A stretch of 38,696 nt of DNA. It comes from COE1 sp910588595. Its GTDB lineage: Bacteria; Bacillota; Clostridia; Lachnospirales; Lachnospiraceae. The stretch is from NCBI GenBank assembly GCA_948957135.1, contig CARDBT010000039.1, forward strand, positions 1-38,696, in the 5' to 3' direction. Both the position numbers and the translations under genes were made by a program. Below are positions 8,019-16,454 of the stretch, piece after piece. The notes under the pieces are model-generated. The model was given only the letters and a program-made list of their open reading frames with translations, made no database searches and was not told where the DNA came from. The first letter of the stretch is position 1. Every line of letters starts with the position of its first letter.

Positions 8019-8115
8019 AAGATTGTCTGATGTTAATTCTGGCGCACGTTTTTCACGGCGCTGACGGGGCGGTAACTGTTTGACAGCCAGGCGTGTGACA
8101 AGCGCGATATTTTGA

Positions 8116-8144
8116 TTGTGGTCATGCCTGCGGCATGTTATAAT
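8116..8144 (+). promoter_or_regulatory. Promoter of the Nudix/PIN operon
   Basis: TTGTGG (8116-8121), a 17-bp spacer and a perfect TATAAT (8139-8144). The spacer contains the inverted repeat ATGCC-TGC-GGCAT, a candidate operator. Confidence 0.55.
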
Positions 8145-8218
8145 GAATCGTATCAGGGTTCGTATATTTGACGGAATATCCGGAATCATAACAAGAAATT
8201 TGAGGGGGAGAGGTATTT

Positions 8219-8668
8219 ATGGGGCGCACGGAGACCGTTGAGCTGACAGTGTTATGCCTGATACGCGACAATGACAGATACCTGTTGCAGGACAGGGTGA
8301 AGAGAGACTGGAAGGGCTATACGCTGCCAGGCGGACATGTCGAGCCGGGTGAGTCCATCGTCGATGCAGTAGTGCGCGAGATGCGGGAGGAGACGGGGCT
8401 GACAGTGCTGGATCCGACACTCTGCGGTGTGAAGCAGTTTCCGATCGATGGGGGACGCTACATCGTGTTTCTGTTTCGGGCGGACCGGTTCGAGGGGAAG
8501 CTAAAGTCCTCCGAGGAGGGGGAAATGTACTGGATCCGGCGGGAGGATCTCACGCATGTTCCTGTGGTGGATGACTTTGAGGGATTGCTGCAGGTCATGC
8601 TGGATGATGCGCTGAACGAGTTCCAGTATGTCATTGAAGGCGATGAGTGGAAAGTGGTATTGAAATAA
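8219..8668 (+). CDS. Nudix hydrolase
   Basis: The 149-aa protein carries a full Nudix box at about residues 38-61: GGHVEPGE, then REMREETGL. This fits GX5EX7REUXEEXGU, the Mg2+-binding site that hydrolyses nucleoside diphosphates linked to another moiety. Total length and layout (LTVLCLIRDNDRYLLQDR before the box, WIRREDL after) fit small MutT-like enzymes, which often act on oxidised nucleotides. The real substrate cannot be deduced. ATG 8219 follows GAGGGGGAGAGG. A PIN/NYN-like gene starts 22 bp downstream, probably in the same transcript. Confidence 0.9.
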   Translation: MGRTETVELTVLCLIRDNDRYLLQDRVKRDWKGYTLPGGHVEPGESIVDAVVREMREETGLTVLDPTLCGVKQFPIDGGRYIVFLFRADRFEGKLKSSEEGEMYWIRREDLTHVPVVDDFEGLLQVMLDDALNEFQYVIEGDEWKVVLK

Positions 8669-8690
8669 AAAAGAGAGGGATTGATCAAAC

Positions 8691-9353
8691 ATGAATTATT
8701 ATTTTATCGACTATGAAAATGTCCACGCGGACGGATTTGCGGGGGCGGAAAATCTTGGTGAAAATGATGTGATCTGTGTGATGTACACAGAACAGAGCAA
8801 GGCATTTTCACTGGAGCTGGTGGAGAAGATCGCCAGACAGCACGCAAAACTTGAGTCCTACAAGGCGGGCACAGGGGCGAAGAATTCGCTGGATTTCCAG
8901 CTGGCGTCTTATCTGGGCTACATTATTGCAAAATGTGAGGGCAGGGACGATTGTTTTTATATCGTTTCTAAGGATACCGGGTTCAATCATCTGGTCGATT
9001 TCTGGGCAGAGCGCAATGTGACGGTGAAAAGGATCCCCAATTTTATGGGGGAGGAGAAGGAGCCCAAAGCGGCGGTGCCTGAGGAGGTGATCGACGAGGA
9101 ACCCAAAGCCAAGGCAAAGCCGAAGACAAAAGCCAAGTCCAAAGTGTCTGACTCGAACAAGGCGACGAAGGAAGAGCTTCTGCAGTATCTGACAGAGGAG
9201 GAATACACGGACAAGATCCTGGAGATCTTCAACAGTTATAAGACGAGGGTAGCCATCAACAACGGTCTGAGCAAGGAGTTTCGGGACAGCCAGAAGAGCA
9301 GTGCGATCTATAAAAAACTGAAGGTGTTGTTGAAAGAAAAGCAGAAGTCATAG
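8691..9353 (+). CDS. PIN/NYN-like putative nuclease
   Basis: This 220-aa protein begins MNYYFIDYENVHADGF, with the acidic residue after a hydrophobic strand typical of NYN/PIN nucleases. Further conserved-looking acidic positions are in NSLDFQLASYLG and YIVSKDTGFNHLVDFW, where the late Asp is typical of the fold. A lysine-rich linker follows (about 130-165: PKAKAKPKTKAKSK), then a C-terminal helical domain of about 55 residues. PIN/NYN domains are metal-dependent RNases. RNA cleavage is therefore likely but unproven, and no antitoxin is adjacent. A start 22 bp after the Nudix gene suggests co-expression. Confidence 0.75.
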   Translation: MNYYFIDYENVHADGFAGAENLGENDVICVMYTEQSKAFSLELVEKIARQHAKLESYKAGTGAKNSLDFQLASYLGYIIAKCEGRDDCFYIVSKDTGFNHLVDFWAERNVTVKRIPNFMGEEKEPKAAVPEEVIDEEPKAKAKPKTKAKSKVSDSNKATKEELLQYLTEEEYTDKILEIFNSYKTRVAINNGLSKEFRDSQKSSAIYKKLKVLLKEKQKS

Positions 9354-9378
9354 GGGAAACCAGGAGCCGTTGACGGTT

Positions 9379-9465
9379 GTGACACCAAGGGATGTGGCAC
9401 AGATCATCGCGTGGGCAGTCGATGGGAGAACAGAAATCTATAGAAATGAGAGAAAGGCAAAATGA
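9379..9465 (+). CDS. Possible 28-aa small ORF coupled to the next gene
   Basis: From GTG 9379 (or an in-frame TTG at 9370) the frame reads VTPRDVAQIIAWAVDGRTEI and ends in a TGA overlapping the ATG at 9462 (ATGA). An AGGAG lies at 9362-9366. The amino-acid composition looks protein-like and the overlap suggests translational coupling. It could equally be the tail of a decayed gene. No homolog was recognised. Confidence 0.3.
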   Translation: MTPRDVAQIIAWAVDGRTEIYRNERKAK

Positions 9466-9953
9466 AGAGAAAAGTGAGGGCAATAACGGTAAACGGACAG
9501 AAGTTTGCATGGTGGTGTTCGATCAGCCTGCATGAGACAACGGTGAAGCTGTCACCGTTTGAGGATAAGACTTCTGTGCTCAGCATCGTTTTTTCGGATG
9601 ACGGCTGTGCAGATAATGTTGAGAAACGAAAGTTTGAGCACCGTTTTGTCGATATCGGGGAAAGTCTTTATGGTCAATACAACGAGAGTGTTGTCCTCTC
9701 ATGGATCAAGACAGGGAATCCTTTTGTGGACGGTGGTATGAGGCAATACAATCAAAGTGTCCTGATGTCCGCGGACGATACAGAGTGGTGTGTCAAGATC
9801 AACGAGCCGAAAATGGCAGGTTTGCTGCTCACTTATCTTATAGAGCAGAATTATTTATTTGAAACGAAAAAGCGCATTGTATTGAATGGTTATGACCTGC
9901 TTTCACAGATGGGATATCGTATTGTCGAAGTGAAAAAAGGGTTGTATTGGTGA
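9462..9953 (+). CDS. Hypothetical protein
   Basis: This is a 163-aa soluble protein of unrecognised family. It begins with basic, strand-forming sequence (MKRKVRAITVNGQKFAWWCSISLHETTVKLSPF) and continues with alternating strands and a long helix (EPKMAGLLLTYLIEQNYLF), ending in VKKGLYW. There are no signal peptide and no TM segments. ATG 9462 follows GAGAGAAAGG, and it may be coupled to the small ORF before it. It is the last gene before a bidirectional terminator. Its function cannot be inferred. Confidence 0.6.
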   Translation: MKRKVRAITVNGQKFAWWCSISLHETTVKLSPFEDKTSVLSIVFSDDGCADNVEKRKFEHRFVDIGESLYGQYNESVVLSWIKTGNPFVDGGMRQYNQSVLMSADDTEWCVKINEPKMAGLLLTYLIEQNYLFETKKRIVLNGYDLLSQMGYRIVEVKKGLYW

Positions 9954-9959
9954 AAAATA

Positions 9960-9987
9960 CCCCCGCTGTTGAAGCGGGGGATTTTTT
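9960..9987. terminator. Terminator between convergent genes
   Basis: CCCCCGCT and AGCGGGGG pair perfectly around GTTGA, followed by ATTTTTT on the plus strand and preceded by an A-rich run. It can serve the plus-strand gene ending at 9953 and the minus-strand gene ending at 9989. Confidence 0.85.
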
Positions 9988-9988
9988 C

Positions 9989-11917
9989 TTACTGCAGTAC
10001 TTTATTGGTCTCGATGATCATGTCTTCCACGTCCTTTGCCAGCTGTTCTAGATCCTCCATGGATTTCTTGATGCTCTGGCTGTTGTCGGAGGTGGTCTTG
10101 ACACCCTCGATCGCGCCGTTTGTCACTGTGATCAGATCTTTGACAGTGGCATCAAAGTTCTCGATCGCCAGATTGACGTTCTCGATCGCATTTTTGATCT
10201 CATCGTCATTTTCCTTGGCGCTGCCGACAGAAGTTTTGGAGTTGTCGGACAGCTCACGGATACTCGATGCCACGACCGCAAATCCGCGACCTGCCTCTCC
10301 CGCCCGCGCAGCCTCGATCGCCGCGTTGAGGGAGAGGAGGTTGATCTTGCCGGCAATCTTTGCGACATTCTGCGTCATTTCGTTATACTTTGAGATGCTT
10401 TGGTTGATCGCCTGCATCGCCAGTGTGATATTCTGATTCATCTGATTCAGATCCTCGATGCGTTTTGACACATCTGTCATTTCCTGGGAACTCTTGCTGC
10501 TCTCCTGCCGGATCTGTTCAGTCTCCTGTTTTACCACCTCGATATTTTCATAGAGCTGCTTGAAAACGCGCATCAGCTCATCGTTCATGGACAGCACTTT
10601 CTCGTTCACTTCGCTTACCCTGTGGCGTTCCTCCTGTATGGACTTCATCATAAATTCGTGGCAGTTTTCAGGTGTGTTTAAGCCGCGCGCGATCGCGACT
10701 GCCATGTCGCGGCAGGAGCGGTACCCGCAGGAGTGGCAGTCAAACCGTTTCTCCGCCGTCGTATGTTTGCCCATGAGCGCAAATGCATCTTCGATCTCCC
10801 TCTCGGAGGTTCCCTTTTTGTCGATGGTGTAGCGCTTGTATGTACGGATGTAGTCATCCAGATTGAGCGTTCTGTCAAACTCGGCAAACTGCTGGTCCAC
10901 ACCTTTTTTGGAAGTGTTCGACTTACGTACCTTTTTGGCGTACTGCTCCACATCGTGCATGATGTTGTTCATGGCAAAGCGCTGGTAATGCACGCCTGTG
11001 GCAGGACCGCCGTTACAGCCGTCCTCGCAGTTGAGCACGTCAAAGAGGTCGGGTTTGTCCTGTTCTCTTAGGCTGCTGTATGTCTCCATATCATGGTAGA
11101 GTGATTCCGTTCCCTCGGAAGTGATCACGTTTAAGCTTGGCGCATGTGTCAGGATGTTGCTCATGAGTCCGCCTGGTTTGGGATAGACTGCACCCTCGAG
11201 CCCCTGTTTCCCATCGAACTCAAATTCGCTGAATATCTTAACCTCCGGAAGCCGGACGTTGTTTTCCTCAAAGTGGCACCGCAAGTGCTCCATCGTCACA
11301 TTGTAGTCCACCAGTCCCGTCTCGCGGAACTCCTCAATCTTTGCGACACAGGGAGAGATTGCTGCGATCTTTCCCTTGTAGCCTATGACCTTTTTCATGT
11401 ATACTGCCAGACAGAGCATGGGGCTGTGTATCGGGGAGAGATTGGAGAAGAGCTCGGGTTTGTGCCGCTGCACGTAGTTTACGACTGCCGCGCAGGGCTG
11501 CGAGATCAGTTTTTTGCCTGGGTTTCGCTCCAGATAGCGCAGGTGTGCCCACGTGCAGATGTCTGCGCCGAAACTTACGTCATATACTTTCTTGGCGCCG
11601 TGGTCATGCAGCCATTGGAGGGCGTGTCTCCAGTTTCCGTCAAATGCGATCTTGATGGAAGGTGCAGCGATCAACGCGATCTCCTGCCCGCGCTTTAGGT
11701 CTTCGAGAAAACGGTCGGTATCATCTACATAGGATCTTGCACCGTGCGAGCATGCCCGGATGCATGCGCCGCACTTGATGCACTTTTCGTCGTCGATCGT
11801 AATTTTCAATTTGCCGTTCCCGTCCATGCGTGCAACGTTGGCATCTCCCATCGGACATGCGCGCACACAGGCGTTGCAGCCCACACACTTGTCGATATCT
11901 ACATTGATAATACTCAT
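9989..11917 (-). CDS. Soluble [FeFe]-hydrogenase-like chemoreceptor
   Basis: This 642-aa fusion has, in order: two [4Fe-4S] ferredoxin motifs (C11xxC14xxC17xxxC21P and CIKCGACIRAC); an [FeFe]-hydrogenase large-subunit domain (about 75-350); a CxxC-x4-C cluster motif (CHSCGYRSC, about 391) with a later Cys; and a methyl-accepting chemotaxis signalling domain (about 450-642, hairpin core KINLLSLNAAIEAARAGEAGRGFAVVASSIRELS). H-cluster motifs L2 (ISPCVAKIEEF) and L3 (NCEDGCNGG) are present. L1 is SFGADICTWAH rather than TSCCPxW, so the proton-relay cysteine seems absent. Having no TM segment, it probably senses H2 or redox state in the cytoplasm and signals through CheA-like partners or similar. 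Confidence 0.88.
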   Translation of the reverse strand: MSIINVDIDKCVGCNACVRACPMGDANVARMDGNGKLKITIDDEKCIKCGACIRACSHGARSYVDDTDRFLEDLKRGQEIALIAAPSIKIAFDGNWRHALQWLHDHGAKKVYDVSFGADICTWAHLRYLERNPGKKLISQPCAAVVNYVQRHKPELFSNLSPIHSPMLCLAVYMKKVIGYKGKIAAISPCVAKIEEFRETGLVDYNVTMEHLRCHFEENNVRLPEVKIFSEFEFDGKQGLEGAVYPKPGGLMSNILTHAPSLNVITSEGTESLYHDMETYSSLREQDKPDLFDVLNCEDGCNGGPATGVHYQRFAMNNIMHDVEQYAKKVRKSNTSKKGVDQQFAEFDRTLNLDDYIRTYKRYTIDKKGTSEREIEDAFALMGKHTTAEKRFDCHSCGYRSCRDMAVAIARGLNTPENCHEFMMKSIQEERHRVSEVNEKVLSMNDELMRVFKQLYENIEVVKQETEQIRQESSKSSQEMTDVSKRIEDLNQMNQNITLAMQAINQSISKYNEMTQNVAKIAGKINLLSLNAAIEAARAGEAGRGFAVVASSIRELSDNSKTSVGSAKENDDEIKNAIENVNLAIENFDATVKDLITVTNGAIEGVKTTSDNSQSIKKSMEDLEQLAKDVEDMIIETNKVLQ

Positions 11918-12014
11918 GATTTTACCCTTAGTGAATTGCTACACTTTCCTTTCGTTAATATACTTAAAAGCGCCTGCCTCCGCAGCAGCTGTATTGTATG
12001 ATATGCATACTTAT

Positions 12015-12043
12015 ATTATAAAATCTTCTGTATATTGTGTCAA
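12015..12043 (-). promoter_or_regulatory. Consensus promoter of the hydrogenase/chemoreceptor gene
   Basis: On the minus strand, TTGACA (12043-12038), a 17-bp spacer and TATAAT (12020-12015) are fully consensus. The leader to the start codon is about 100 nt. Confidence 0.75.
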
Positions 12044-12072
12044 TATGCGGGAAAATTTTTGCGAAAGGGGCA

Positions 12073-12128
12073 TTGTATTTTTAACCACATTGTGTTAATA
12101 TAAAAACACCTACACTATGTTAATATAA
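12073..12128 (+). promoter_or_regulatory. Promoter with direct repeats ahead of the BlaI-like gene
   Basis: TTGTAT (12073-12078), a 17-bp spacer and TAATAT (12096-12101) form a promoter. Two direct repeats, ACATTGTGTTAATATAA and ACACTATGTTAATATAA, are spaced 25 bp apart (starting at about 12087 and 12112). The first overlaps the -10 box. They are good candidate operators for the BlaI-type repressor, which normally controls its own operon. Confidence 0.55.
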
Positions 12129-12138
12129 GGAGGACTGT

Positions 12139-12513
12139 ATGGCACAACAAATATCGGAATCTGAACTGGTACTGATGAAGATCATCTGGAAAAATGGAGG
12201 GACGGCTCTGTACGCGCTCATCATGGAGGAGCTTGCGAAGGAAAAGAACGAGTGGAAAAACAACACCGTGCTCACGCTGCTTTCCAGGCTGGTTGAGAAA
12301 AAGTTCTTAAAAGTAAAGAAGATAGGCAGGCGCAATGAATATGTGGCAGTGGTGACGGAAGCGCAATACCAGGCAATGCAGACGCACAGCTTTCTCGACA
12401 GGGTATACGAGGGGAATGTCAAAAATCTGGTGTCAACCCTGCTGCGGCAGGACATACTCTCCCCGGACGAGCTGAGGGAGATCGAAGCATTTTGGAGAGA
12501 TGGAAATGAGTGA
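12139..12513 (+). CDS. BlaI/MecI-family transcriptional repressor
   Basis: The 124-aa protein has the BlaI/MecI (penicillinase repressor) winged helix: ISESELVLMKIIWKNGGTALYALIMEEL, then the recognition region WKNNTVLTLLSRLVEKKFLKVKKIGRRNEYVAVV. A C-terminal helical dimerisation and cleavage region follows. ATG 12139 is just after AAGGAGGA. Repressors of this family are inactivated when a BlaR1-type membrane protease is triggered. Such a protease gene overlaps it by 14 bp downstream, and direct-repeat operators lie upstream. Confidence 0.92.
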   Translation: MAQQISESELVLMKIIWKNGGTALYALIMEELAKEKNEWKNNTVLTLLSRLVEKKFLKVKKIGRRNEYVAVVTEAQYQAMQTHSFLDRVYEGNVKNLVSTLLRQDILSPDELREIEAFWRDGNE

Positions 12514-14542
12514 GTTCTTAAAGATCATATTGTCACTGTCCGTGTCCGGCACGCTGCTGGTGCTGCTGATTTTGGGATTGGATCGGTTTGGCAGGAAGCG
12601 GTTCAGCAGGCGCTGGCAGTATTATATCTGGATCGCCGCTGTGCTGCGGTTTTTGCTTCCGATCGCGCCCGAGACGACGCTTGTCGGCAGCATGTTTGAA
12701 ACGATCGACGCTACAGTGAGGACGCATGAAAGCGCGGAGCCTGCCGCGGGTCTGATCGATCCTGGTGGATCTGCAGGAAGTGTGTCGGAAAGCGGATCAG
12801 GTCAGCTGGATTCCGGCGAACCAGCAGGAAGTGTGTCGGATAGTGGAGCAGGTCAGCTGATATCCGGCGGATCTACAGGAAGCGCATCGGGAAGTGGAGC
12901 GGGTCAGCTGGATTCCGGCGAACCAGCAGGAAGTGTGTCGGATAGCGGAGCAGGTCAGCTGATATCCGGCGGATCTGCGGGAAATGCGGCAGACGGCGGA
13001 GAAAGCCGTAGTGATCACAGCGGGCAGATGCAGGGAGATAAGATAGAAATGATTGAGGTCATCGCGCGCTGTCTGTTTTGTGCATGGTTTGCGGTGGCGC
13101 TCGTTCTGTTTGGCCGCAGGATCACGGTCTATCATGGTTTTGTGCGATACATCAGGGCAGGCAATACCGAAGTGTCAGATGCTGCGATCCTGGATCGGCT
13201 GTCTGACTGTGCGGAGCGACTGCATATCAGGACGCGCGTGGAACTGTCACAGAACGCGTTGATCACCTCGCCCATGCTGATCGGTTTCTTTCGTCCATGC
13301 ATTGTGCTGCCGGACCGGGAATTGGAGGAGAGGGACCTGTCCTATGTTTTGGTACATGAGCTGATCCACTATAAACATAAGGACATGTTTTACAAATGGC
13401 TGGTACAGATCGCGGTCTGTCTCCACTGGTTCAATCCTTTTGTATACCGGATGGCAAAAGAAATAAACAGATCCTGCGAATTGTGCTGTGATGAGGCGGT
13501 GCTCTCCGTCTTTGGGGACGGTGCAAGGCGTGAGTATGGGGATATGCTGATCGCTTTTGTGAAGGCGGGAAGCCCATACAGGCACTCCCTCGTCTCCGTC
13601 ACATTGACAGAGGGAGCGGAATCGTTAAGAGAAAGGTTAGGTGCGATCATGAAATATAAAAAGAAGAGATCAAAAGGGATCCGTGCTGCCATGGCGGTCT
13701 GTACTACTGTGGTGTGCGCATGCTTTATGGCGGCAGGTGCCTACGCTGCGCCGTCTGCGGCTCATGAAGAAAAGGAATCCGTTCTGCAGACAGCTGCAGG
13801 CAGCGATAGCAGCAACAGCAGGTATACCTATGCCCATCGCGGTTTTTATATGGACTCCTACATTATAGAAATGGGATGGAATCTGACGGACACGATGGGA
13901 ATAATAGAAAATGCGGGCAGCAGGGAGATCACGCTGGCAGACCGATCCAGGATCGTCGTGTATTTCGGAGGTATGCCGTTTGGCGGCTACACCGGAAATG
14001 CGGCGGCGTACATGGATGATGCCGATGTTGTCTCTGCGGTCACAAAGCTGATCGATTTCCTGAAAAGCAATCAGCTGCCCAATCATCCGGCGATAGAGGT
14101 GCCATGGATCTCAAATGTCACTTATGTGGGGGCGGATCTGCCCGCGCTTGTGGACGAATATCTTGAGAGCGGCGATGCCATGGGATTTGCAGCCGTATTT
14201 GCAGTGCTGGATGCCAGCCAACAGGAGGAATACTGTCAAAAGCTGTACGACAGCGATCAGATCGCACTCTTTGCGGCGATCCTGCCGTACCTGGACAGGG
14301 AACAGTCGATGCTGTATGCAGAGCAGGCATACCAGGATAGGAGAATGAACTTCTTTTCGGTCCTTTTGCAACAGATGGATCCGGCAGACAGAAACAAGTA
14401 CGCGGAGAAGTTTTATGAAGCAAACGATGTAGCGCAGTTTTCCCATATTATGTTTTTCATGACGCAGAGTCAGAAGCAGGAGTGGCTGATGAGGGCGGAG
14501 TCTGATCAGAAAAGTTCGTTTTCGGCAGTTTTGTCATGGTGA
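12500..14542 (+). CDS. BlaR1-like M56 membrane metallopeptidase with atypical sensor
   Basis: The 680-aa protein has N-terminal TM helices (LKIILSLSVSGTLLVLLILGL; WIAAVLRFLLPI), then a repeated low-complexity loop (about 75-175). A further TM follows, then the M56 zinc-protease core with H286-ELIH (VLVHELIHYKHKD) and downstream E in NRSCELCCDEAV, and a TM near residue 400. The C-terminal outer region lacks the penicillin-binding SxxK sensor of BlaR1. It has a YTYAHRGFYMDSY-type segment and about three helical repeats of about 28 residues (SQQEEYCQKLYDSDQIALFAAILPYL). It presumably cleaves or triggers loss of the BlaI-like repressor on an unknown signal. Confidence 0.85.
   Translation: MEMSEFLKIILSLSVSGTLLVLLILGLDRFGRKRFSRRWQYYIWIAAVLRFLLPIAPETTLVGSMFETIDATVRTHESAEPAAGLIDPGGSAGSVSESGSGQLDSGEPAGSVSDSGAGQLISGGSTGSASGSGAGQLDSGEPAGSVSDSGAGQLISGGSAGNAADGGESRSDHSGQMQGDKIEMIEVIARCLFCAWFAVALVLFGRRITVYHGFVRYIRAGNTEVSDAAILDRLSDCAERLHIRTRVELSQNALITSPMLIGFFRPCIVLPDRELEERDLSYVLVHELIHYKHKDMFYKWLVQIAVCLHWFNPFVYRMAKEINRSCELCCDEAVLSVFGDGARREYGDMLIAFVKAGSPYRHSLVSVTLTEGAESLRERLGAIMKYKKKRSKGIRAAMAVCTTVVCACFMAAGAYAAPSAAHEEKESVLQTAAGSDSSNSRYTYAHRGFYMDSYIIEMGWNLTDTMGIIENAGSREITLADRSRIVVYFGGMPFGGYTGNAAAYMDDADVVSAVTKLIDFLKSNQLPNHPAIEVPWISNVTYVGADLPALVDEYLESGDAMGFAAVFAVLDASQQEEYCQKLYDSDQIALFAAILPYLDREQSMLYAEQAYQDRRMNFFSVLLQQMDPADRNKYAEKFYEANDVAQFSHIMFFMTQSQKQEWLMRAESDQKSSFSAVLSW
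12800..13003 (+). repeat. Four 51-bp tandem units inside the BlaR1-like gene
   Basis: Units of 51 bp start at 12800, 12851, 12902 and 12953 and each encode 17 residues beginning GQL. Units 1 and 3 (GQLDSGEPAGSVSDSGA) are alike, as are 2 and 4 (GQLISGG...), so a 102-bp dimer seems to have been duplicated. The fourth unit degrades at its end. It encodes a flexible Gly/Ser loop and could vary in copy number. Confidence 0.85.
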
Positions 14543-14660
14543 GAGCGAAATGAATGTGCTATAGTTTTATTTGTACGACTGCATCACGGATCATATCTTG
14601 TGAATAAAATGATAAAAGGGGCGGACCGTTCCAACACTGTAATATAGAAGGAGATGCGCA

Positions 14661-15758
14661 ATGAAAATAGCCGACATGCACTGTGACACGATATCTGAGA
14701 TCTGGGAAAGCAGGAAACAAAGCGCCTCCCAAAAAGGCGGCAGTCCACAGCAGCTCTACCGCAATGATCTGCATATCGATATCCGGAAGATGAAAAAGGC
14801 GGGGTATCTGCTGCAGAATTTTGCCCTGTATGTCGATTTGAAAAAGGGACTGGATCCGTTTGAATATGTGATGGAGCTGATCGACGTATTTCGGGAAGAG
14901 ATGGGAAAAAACAAAAATGACATCGGTGTCATAAAAACATATGACGAGATCCTTGCAAATGAGTGCCAGGGAAAAATGTCCGCGCTCATGACGATCGAGG
15001 AGGGCGGCTGCTGTAAGGGAGAAATCGGGAATCTCGAGAGACTGTATCAGCTTGGGGCGCGAATGATGACGCTGACCTGGAATTATCCCAATGAGCTCGC
15101 AAGTCCCAATCTATTTTTAAAAAACGAACTATCAGGAAAAAGCGCTGAAAAAGGTGGTGCTGCCAGTGATGCTGCAAAAGATATACTGTCAGGAATAGGT
15201 GATGAAAAAGGCAGTACTTTGAAGAATGACGAAGGGTTCAATCTGTTTGACAGCTCCAGAGGGTTGACGGAAAAGGGATTTTTCTTTATACAGAGAATGG
15301 AGGAGCTTGGCATGATCATTGACGTTTCGCACCTGTCGGACGCAGGCTTTTGGGATATCGTGCAGCATACGAAAAAGCCATTTGTGGCAAGTCACTCCAA
15401 TGCGCGCGCATTGTGCGGACATTGCAGGAATCTCACGGACGATATGATCAGGGCGGTCGCAGGGCGGGGCGGTGTCATAGGGCTAAACTTTTACGGCTGC
15501 TTCCTGAATGAAACGAACGACAGCCATTCCAGGGTGGCGCGGATGGCGGCGCACGCGCGCCATATGCTCAAGGTAGGAGGCAGCGGGTGTCTCGGGCTTG
15601 GCTCTGACTTTGACGGTATCAGCGGGGAGCTTGAGATACAGGACTGCTCCCAGATGCAGAAGCTTGTGGATGGGCTTGAGAGAGCGCATTTTACGGGCAC
15701 TGAGATCGAGAATATTCTGTGGCGCAATGTCATGCGGGTTTACAGGGAAATGTTATAG
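14661..15758 (+). CDS. Membrane-dipeptidase family (M19) peptidase
   Basis: The 365-aa protein fits the M19 renal-dipeptidase-like zinc enzymes: H7-x-D9 in MHCDT near the start, the bridging Glu in MTIEEGG, His in IDVSHLSD and ASHSNAR, and the Asp in GLGSDFDG. These enzymes hydrolyse dipeptides, including ones with D-residues. A poorly conserved, Gly/Lys/Ser-rich insertion lies at about residues 155-190 (NELSGKSAEKGGAASDAAKD). ATG 14661 follows GAAGGAG. There is no signal peptide, so the enzyme is cytoplasmic. It appears to be a single-gene unit and has no clear link to the BlaR-like pair before it. Confidence 0.9.
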   Translation: MKIADMHCDTISEIWESRKQSASQKGGSPQQLYRNDLHIDIRKMKKAGYLLQNFALYVDLKKGLDPFEYVMELIDVFREEMGKNKNDIGVIKTYDEILANECQGKMSALMTIEEGGCCKGEIGNLERLYQLGARMMTLTWNYPNELASPNLFLKNELSGKSAEKGGAASDAAKDILSGIGDEKGSTLKNDEGFNLFDSSRGLTEKGFFFIQRMEELGMIIDVSHLSDAGFWDIVQHTKKPFVASHSNARALCGHCRNLTDDMIRAVAGRGGVIGLNFYGCFLNETNDSHSRVARMAAHARHMLKVGGSGCLGLGSDFDGISGELEIQDCSQMQKLVDGLERAHFTGTEIENILWRNVMRVYREML

Positions 15759-15781
15759 CGTGTTGCTGCAAATACGCTATA
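15754..15781 (+). terminator. Hairpin at the end of the dipeptidase gene
   Basis: TATAGCGT and ACGCTATA form a perfect 8-bp stem that includes the stop codon. Only a weak T-rich tail follows, so termination is uncertain. Confidence 0.4.
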
Positions 15782-15886
15782 GGTTTATCTGCCGCCATAA
15801 AACAATTTTCGGATGATCTGTTCCGCACATGCGTCGGGGCGATACAGGGACGTAACAGTTTTTCGTAGCAATGATGACGAAAGGTA

Positions 15887-15915
15887 TTGATAAATGTTAT
15901 GGCATATGCTATGTT
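15887..15915 (+). promoter_or_regulatory. Candidate promoter for the DUF3990 pair
   Basis: TTGATA (15887-15892), 17 bp, TATGTT (15910-15915). The rest of 15759-15980 holds no credible gene. Confidence 0.4.
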
Positions 15916-15980
15916 TCAAGGTAGGGAGTATTTGTATACGGCAAATGGTAAATTAAAAAGGAAGCCGGGGTGAAAACGAT

Positions 15981-16454
15981 ATGATTCTTTATCATGCAAG
16001 TAAAGAGATTGTTGAATTTCCGGAAGTGAGGAAGACAAGGTACACAAAGGATTTCTCATGGGGATTTTATTGTACAAATAATTTTCAGCAGGCAGTGCGA
16101 TGGGCGAATCGTGGAATAGGGGAGCCGGTCATCAATTATTATTCATATGAACCAGTCAGTGGCATATCTATATTAAAGTTTGATGAAATGACAGATGAGT
16201 GGCTGGATTTTATTGCAAAATGCAGAAGTGGAGAGACGCATCAATATGATATTGTAGAAGGACCTATGGCAAACGATACGATTTGGAATTATGTAAATGA
16301 TTTTCTGACAGGGAGGATAAGCCGAAAGCAGTTTTGGGTGTTGGCAGAATTTAGGTATCCGACGCATCAGATCAGTTTTCATACGCTGTCAGCATTGGAT
16401 TGTCTGACTTTTGACAGGAGTGAAATTGTTTATGACCGAGCGGGAAAGAAATGA
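15981..16454 (+). CDS. DUF3990 protein, putative ADP-ribosyltransferase-like toxin
   Basis: The 157-aa protein opens MILYHASKEIVEFPEVRKTRYTKDFSWGFYCTNNFQQAVRWANR. The YHAS, R-x-x-DF-x-x-GFY-x-T and QA-x-x-WA blocks are hallmarks of DUF3990. The H/R...Y...late-acidic pattern resembles small ADP-ribosyltransferase folds, but catalysis is inferred, not demonstrated. ATG 15981 follows GGAAGCCGGGG. The next gene begins before this one ends (23-bp overlap), as in toxin-antitoxin pairs. The DNA here is AT-richer than the dipeptidase and hydrogenase genes, which suggests transfer. Confidence 0.7.
   Translation: MILYHASKEIVEFPEVRKTRYTKDFSWGFYCTNNFQQAVRWANRGIGEPVINYYSYEPVSGISILKFDEMTDEWLDFIAKCRSGETHQYDIVEGPMANDTIWNYVNDFLTGRISRKQFWVLAEFRYPTHQISFHTLSALDCLTFDRSEIVYDRAGKK

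Noticed and set aside
12500..14542. Annotation as a true beta-lactam sensor BlaR1
   Set aside because: No SxxK/SxN/KTG penicillin-binding motifs are visible in the C-terminal region, and no beta-lactamase gene is nearby.
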